64,000 nt of DNA from contig NC_087191.1 in assembly GCF_035594125.1 (NCBI RefSeq), positions 2,617,967 through 2,681,966 on the forward strand. Reading direction: 5' to 3'. Positions 61,567 through 64,000 of this stretch are shown in pieces. A program made the position numbers and the translations under genes. The notes under the pieces were generated by a model. It did not search any database, was not told the DNA's origin, and was given only the letters and a program-made list of their open reading frames with translations. Numbering within the stretch: the first letter of the stretch is position 1; each line of letters begins with the position of its first letter. The stretch comes from Scylla paramamosain (Eukaryota; Arthropoda; Malacostraca; Decapoda; Portunidae).

Positions 61567-63480
61567 TTGTAACTGATTTTCTACTCAACAACGATGGTTT
61601 ATTAGGACTTCACTCTCTTGTGACTCATGGTATTGATGTTTTTCTTCAACATCATGCTGTTTCATATTAGGATATTGTTATCTCTGCAATGGATATTCAA
61701 GTAGCACTCTTAGCCTCTAAATATCCTGTTCACGCTTCAAAGCATTCACGCTGCACAGGCCATGATTTGTCATTGACTGATTTCATGGAGTCGAAACGTT
61801 CAATCTCTGCTGTGGATGTCTGTTCTGCTGTTGTGATTGGCAATCAGCGAAAGGGCTTCATGAATGTTGTTTGCCTTCCCGTTCATGTGGCAAATGCACC
61901 TGTTGACTCCTGCGTGTTATCTTTGCCAGATTTTGTCCGTGTCTATAGGTTGGCTCTTGAAAATACTCTTTTCTTTGTCTGAGATCATGTAAGTGATGCC
62001 TTGGTGACTCTCTCAAGAACGGTGCACTTCTTAGTTCTTTTGAAGTTTGCGACAGTAGGTCCTTTCATGACTTCACACATTATTCCTTTTGTTTCTTCTA
62101 AGACAGATATTTCTCATGATACTGCTGATCTCATTTTTTCAGCTTTCAGCTCATGTTAAGTGGTGGATTTCTGAACAGCAAAGTCTCGTATCCTTGACTT
62201 ACTTTTCAAACACAATTCGGCTGTTACTTTGCCTAATAAAGCACTTGGTGTTACAGACCCTATTATGCATCACATTCGGTTAAAACCTGATACACTTCCT
62301 TCTTTTGTGCATACATATACTTTGCCTCACAGTCAGCATACTGTTGTTCAGAATTTAGTTGCTTCACCTCTTCAACGGTAAAAATTCATCAAGTCTTCTC
62401 GCCAGATGGTTTGTCAGATTTGATGAATTTAGGTATTTGCTCAGTAAAGCAAATGTGACTGCAGACACTCTCATGAAATGTTACAGTTGCTTCTGTGTCA
62501 GAAATTGCTAATTTCTCACGAGGGGAACTTTTTGCTGCCTAGCGTCAAGATCATTTAAGGTCTACTGTGGTACATGCCTTAGAATCGGAAGATGAGTCTG
62601 TTTTATCCAAGTTACATTTTTCTTTGTCTTAATTTTCCCTTGCTGATGGTATATTATGCCATACTGAGTCATTTCATGGGCAAACAGTGATGCAACGTGT
62701 CATCCCCAGCTTATTCATGAAGCTTTCCAGTCCGGTCTTCCAGGATGTGATAAATCTTTAACAATGGCTCGTAAGCGTTATTACTAGCCTACGATGAGCC
62801 TTGACATGACAAATCATGTAGCATAATGTCTTTCTTGTGCACAAACTAAAGATACCACTCATACAGTTCCTATGCTTAAATATTGGACTCTTGCTGTTCC
62901 TTTTGATGCTATTGATATGGACCTTCTGCAGTTAACTCACAGTCACCAAGGATCTTCTTATGTTCTAGTCTGTGTTGATCGCTTTGTTGAGTCGCTTTGT
63001 TATTCTTGCAACTTTACTTAAATAATCTGCTCTAGTTGTGGCCCATGCTTTAGTGTCCCACCTCCTCTATCATTCGCTACACGTTCAGTTTTGCTTTCTA
63101 ATATTGGGCCAGAGTTTAAGAATGAGGTGCTTAATACCATTTTCCAGCAATACAAAATTTCTTAATGCTTTATTGCTACTCACCATCCAGTCATAGGAAG
63201 ACCGGTTTCCGCACGTAGCTTCTTCCATTAATGATCCTGTGAATTCTTCTACAGGAATTCTTACTATATTGTGTTTGGCGGAGAGAACGACATGCTAGTA
63301 GCCCCACGTGTGCCAGTGTATTCCAGTGATGACTATGCGCAGTCTCATATCCGCACGTTTTAGACTACAACTTTCCCGCACGGAGATGATGAGTCGGCAG
63401 CATAATACAGCGACGTGTTATTAAGATCCAGAATAGACGCTTTGCCCTGTGAATCTTGTACGTGTCAGGAAGAGATAACG
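61567..63480 (+). pseudogene. Decayed Gypsy pol of the same lineage as 14090-23141, RT deleted
   Basis: In order along the plus strand: end of protease (DGLLGLHSLVTH near 61595); the linker matching the young element (VHVANAPVDSCVLSL near 61890, HVSDALV near 61985); LGVTDPIMHHIRLKPDTLP and LPHSQHTVV (62240-62350). Then a jump straight to the post-RNase H region (LLSKANVTADTLS-like near 62440-62475, VVHALESEDES near 62570). Integrase follows: DAIDMDLLQLTHS, YVLVCVDRF, LLSNIGPEFKNEVLNTIFQQ, YYIVFGGENDM and MMSRQHNTAT near 63390. Most of RT and all of RNase H are missing near 62400. Many stops are present and no LTRs were found. It is an old relic, and the young element is not its direct copy. 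Confidence 0.85.
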
Positions 63481-64000
63481 CCGCCGCTTTATCATCGCCT
63501 TATTACAGACAGCAAGAGATAATTAGGTTTCTGTACACAACATACACCCCCAACAAAGATACCAAAATGCTGAACTAATGATGCAACCTTTACTGATACA
63601 CCCACACTGACTTTACAAAACCTCGAGGGAGCTTTATAATACACAGAGCAGGAACAAACAGCAGCAGACTTTTTGACCCGTACCGACACTAAAGTAAGAG
63701 ATTTGGGATAGTAAAGGCGAAGGTTCCTCCCATCCAACACACAGATACACAGACAGCAAAAAAAATAAAAGAAAGAAAAAATAGAAAGAAAATAAAACAT
63801 AACATGTATTTTATCTTTGCTTTGTAGAATTTAAAGGGAAAATGAATGGAGGCTACTTTGGTATCTTAAGGTGAATTTCCCCTTAAGGTGAATGTAAAGA
63901 ATGTCTAACTTTGATAACGTAGCGAATATTTAGTTTAAGAAAGTGCTTGTGTTTGCTTTTCTTTTATTTGTGTTTTTTTTTCGTATTTTTCTTTTATTTA
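63481..64000. other. Non-coding stretch, nothing recognised
   Basis: TTAAGGTGAATTTCCCCTTAAGGTGAAT near 63866-63893 contains a short direct repeat and palindrome. The end of the window is T-rich. Confidence 0.4.

Overview
The window looks like gene-poor, repeat-saturated nuclear DNA of an arthropod, most likely a decapod crustacean. That call is an inference from three things: very dense di- and trinucleotide microsatellites, many fragments of one non-LTR retrotransposon family of the type common in crabs and shrimps, and tRNA-derived SINEs. No rRNA, true tRNA gene, CRISPR array or bacterial-type operon is visible. Everything here was read by eye, so repeat boundaries are approximate, family names rest on recognised motifs, and no database search was possible.

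Layout. 1-621 holds a PIF/Harbinger-like DNA transposon reduced to its two ends. 0.7-4.5 kb is microsatellites, a CR1-like LINE 3' end and a G-rich tract. 4778-8770 is a segmental duplication whose second copy lies, interrupted, at 43619-53213. 8742-10085 (minus) is the one clear host-type gene, an intronless two-KH-domain protein, and the duplication breakpoint falls inside its last codons. 10.9-13.8 kb holds LINE debris, a possible solo LTR, a 365-bp foldback and microsatellites. 14090-23141 is a very young Gypsy-type LTR retrotransposon with gag, pol and a third, F-type envelope-like ORF (errantivirus-like). Its LTRs differ at one visible site in 678, and a 4-bp target duplication is present. 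23.7-24.4 kb is a LINE endonuclease fragment abutting a 5.3-kb degenerate array of ~92-bp units (24399-29732) that contains a ~1-kb inverted block.

30-39.6 kb is microsatellites, several unrelated degenerate mid-length tandem arrays (~142, ~130 and ~115-bp units), two tRNA-like SINEs and a 1.5-kb polypyrimidine tract. 39976-41454 (minus) is a non-LTR element with an uninterrupted reverse transcriptase frame. 43.6-53.5 kb is the second copy of the duplication, ending in a gene fragment that encodes acidic serine-rich 18-residue repeats. 54-64 kb holds a decayed LINE, TA and CA/GA tracts, a different LINE RT fragment, a second CR1-like 3' end and a strongly decayed relative of the Gypsy element whose RT has been deleted.

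The genes do not form a pathway. The coherent unit is the Gypsy/errantivirus-like element (LTR, primer site, gag, protease-RT-RNase H-integrase, env, LTR), with one reading-frame break in the integrase. The other theme is local sequence amplification: perfect short foldbacks, medium-length tandem arrays and microsatellites recur throughout and interrupt or flank nearly every mobile element.
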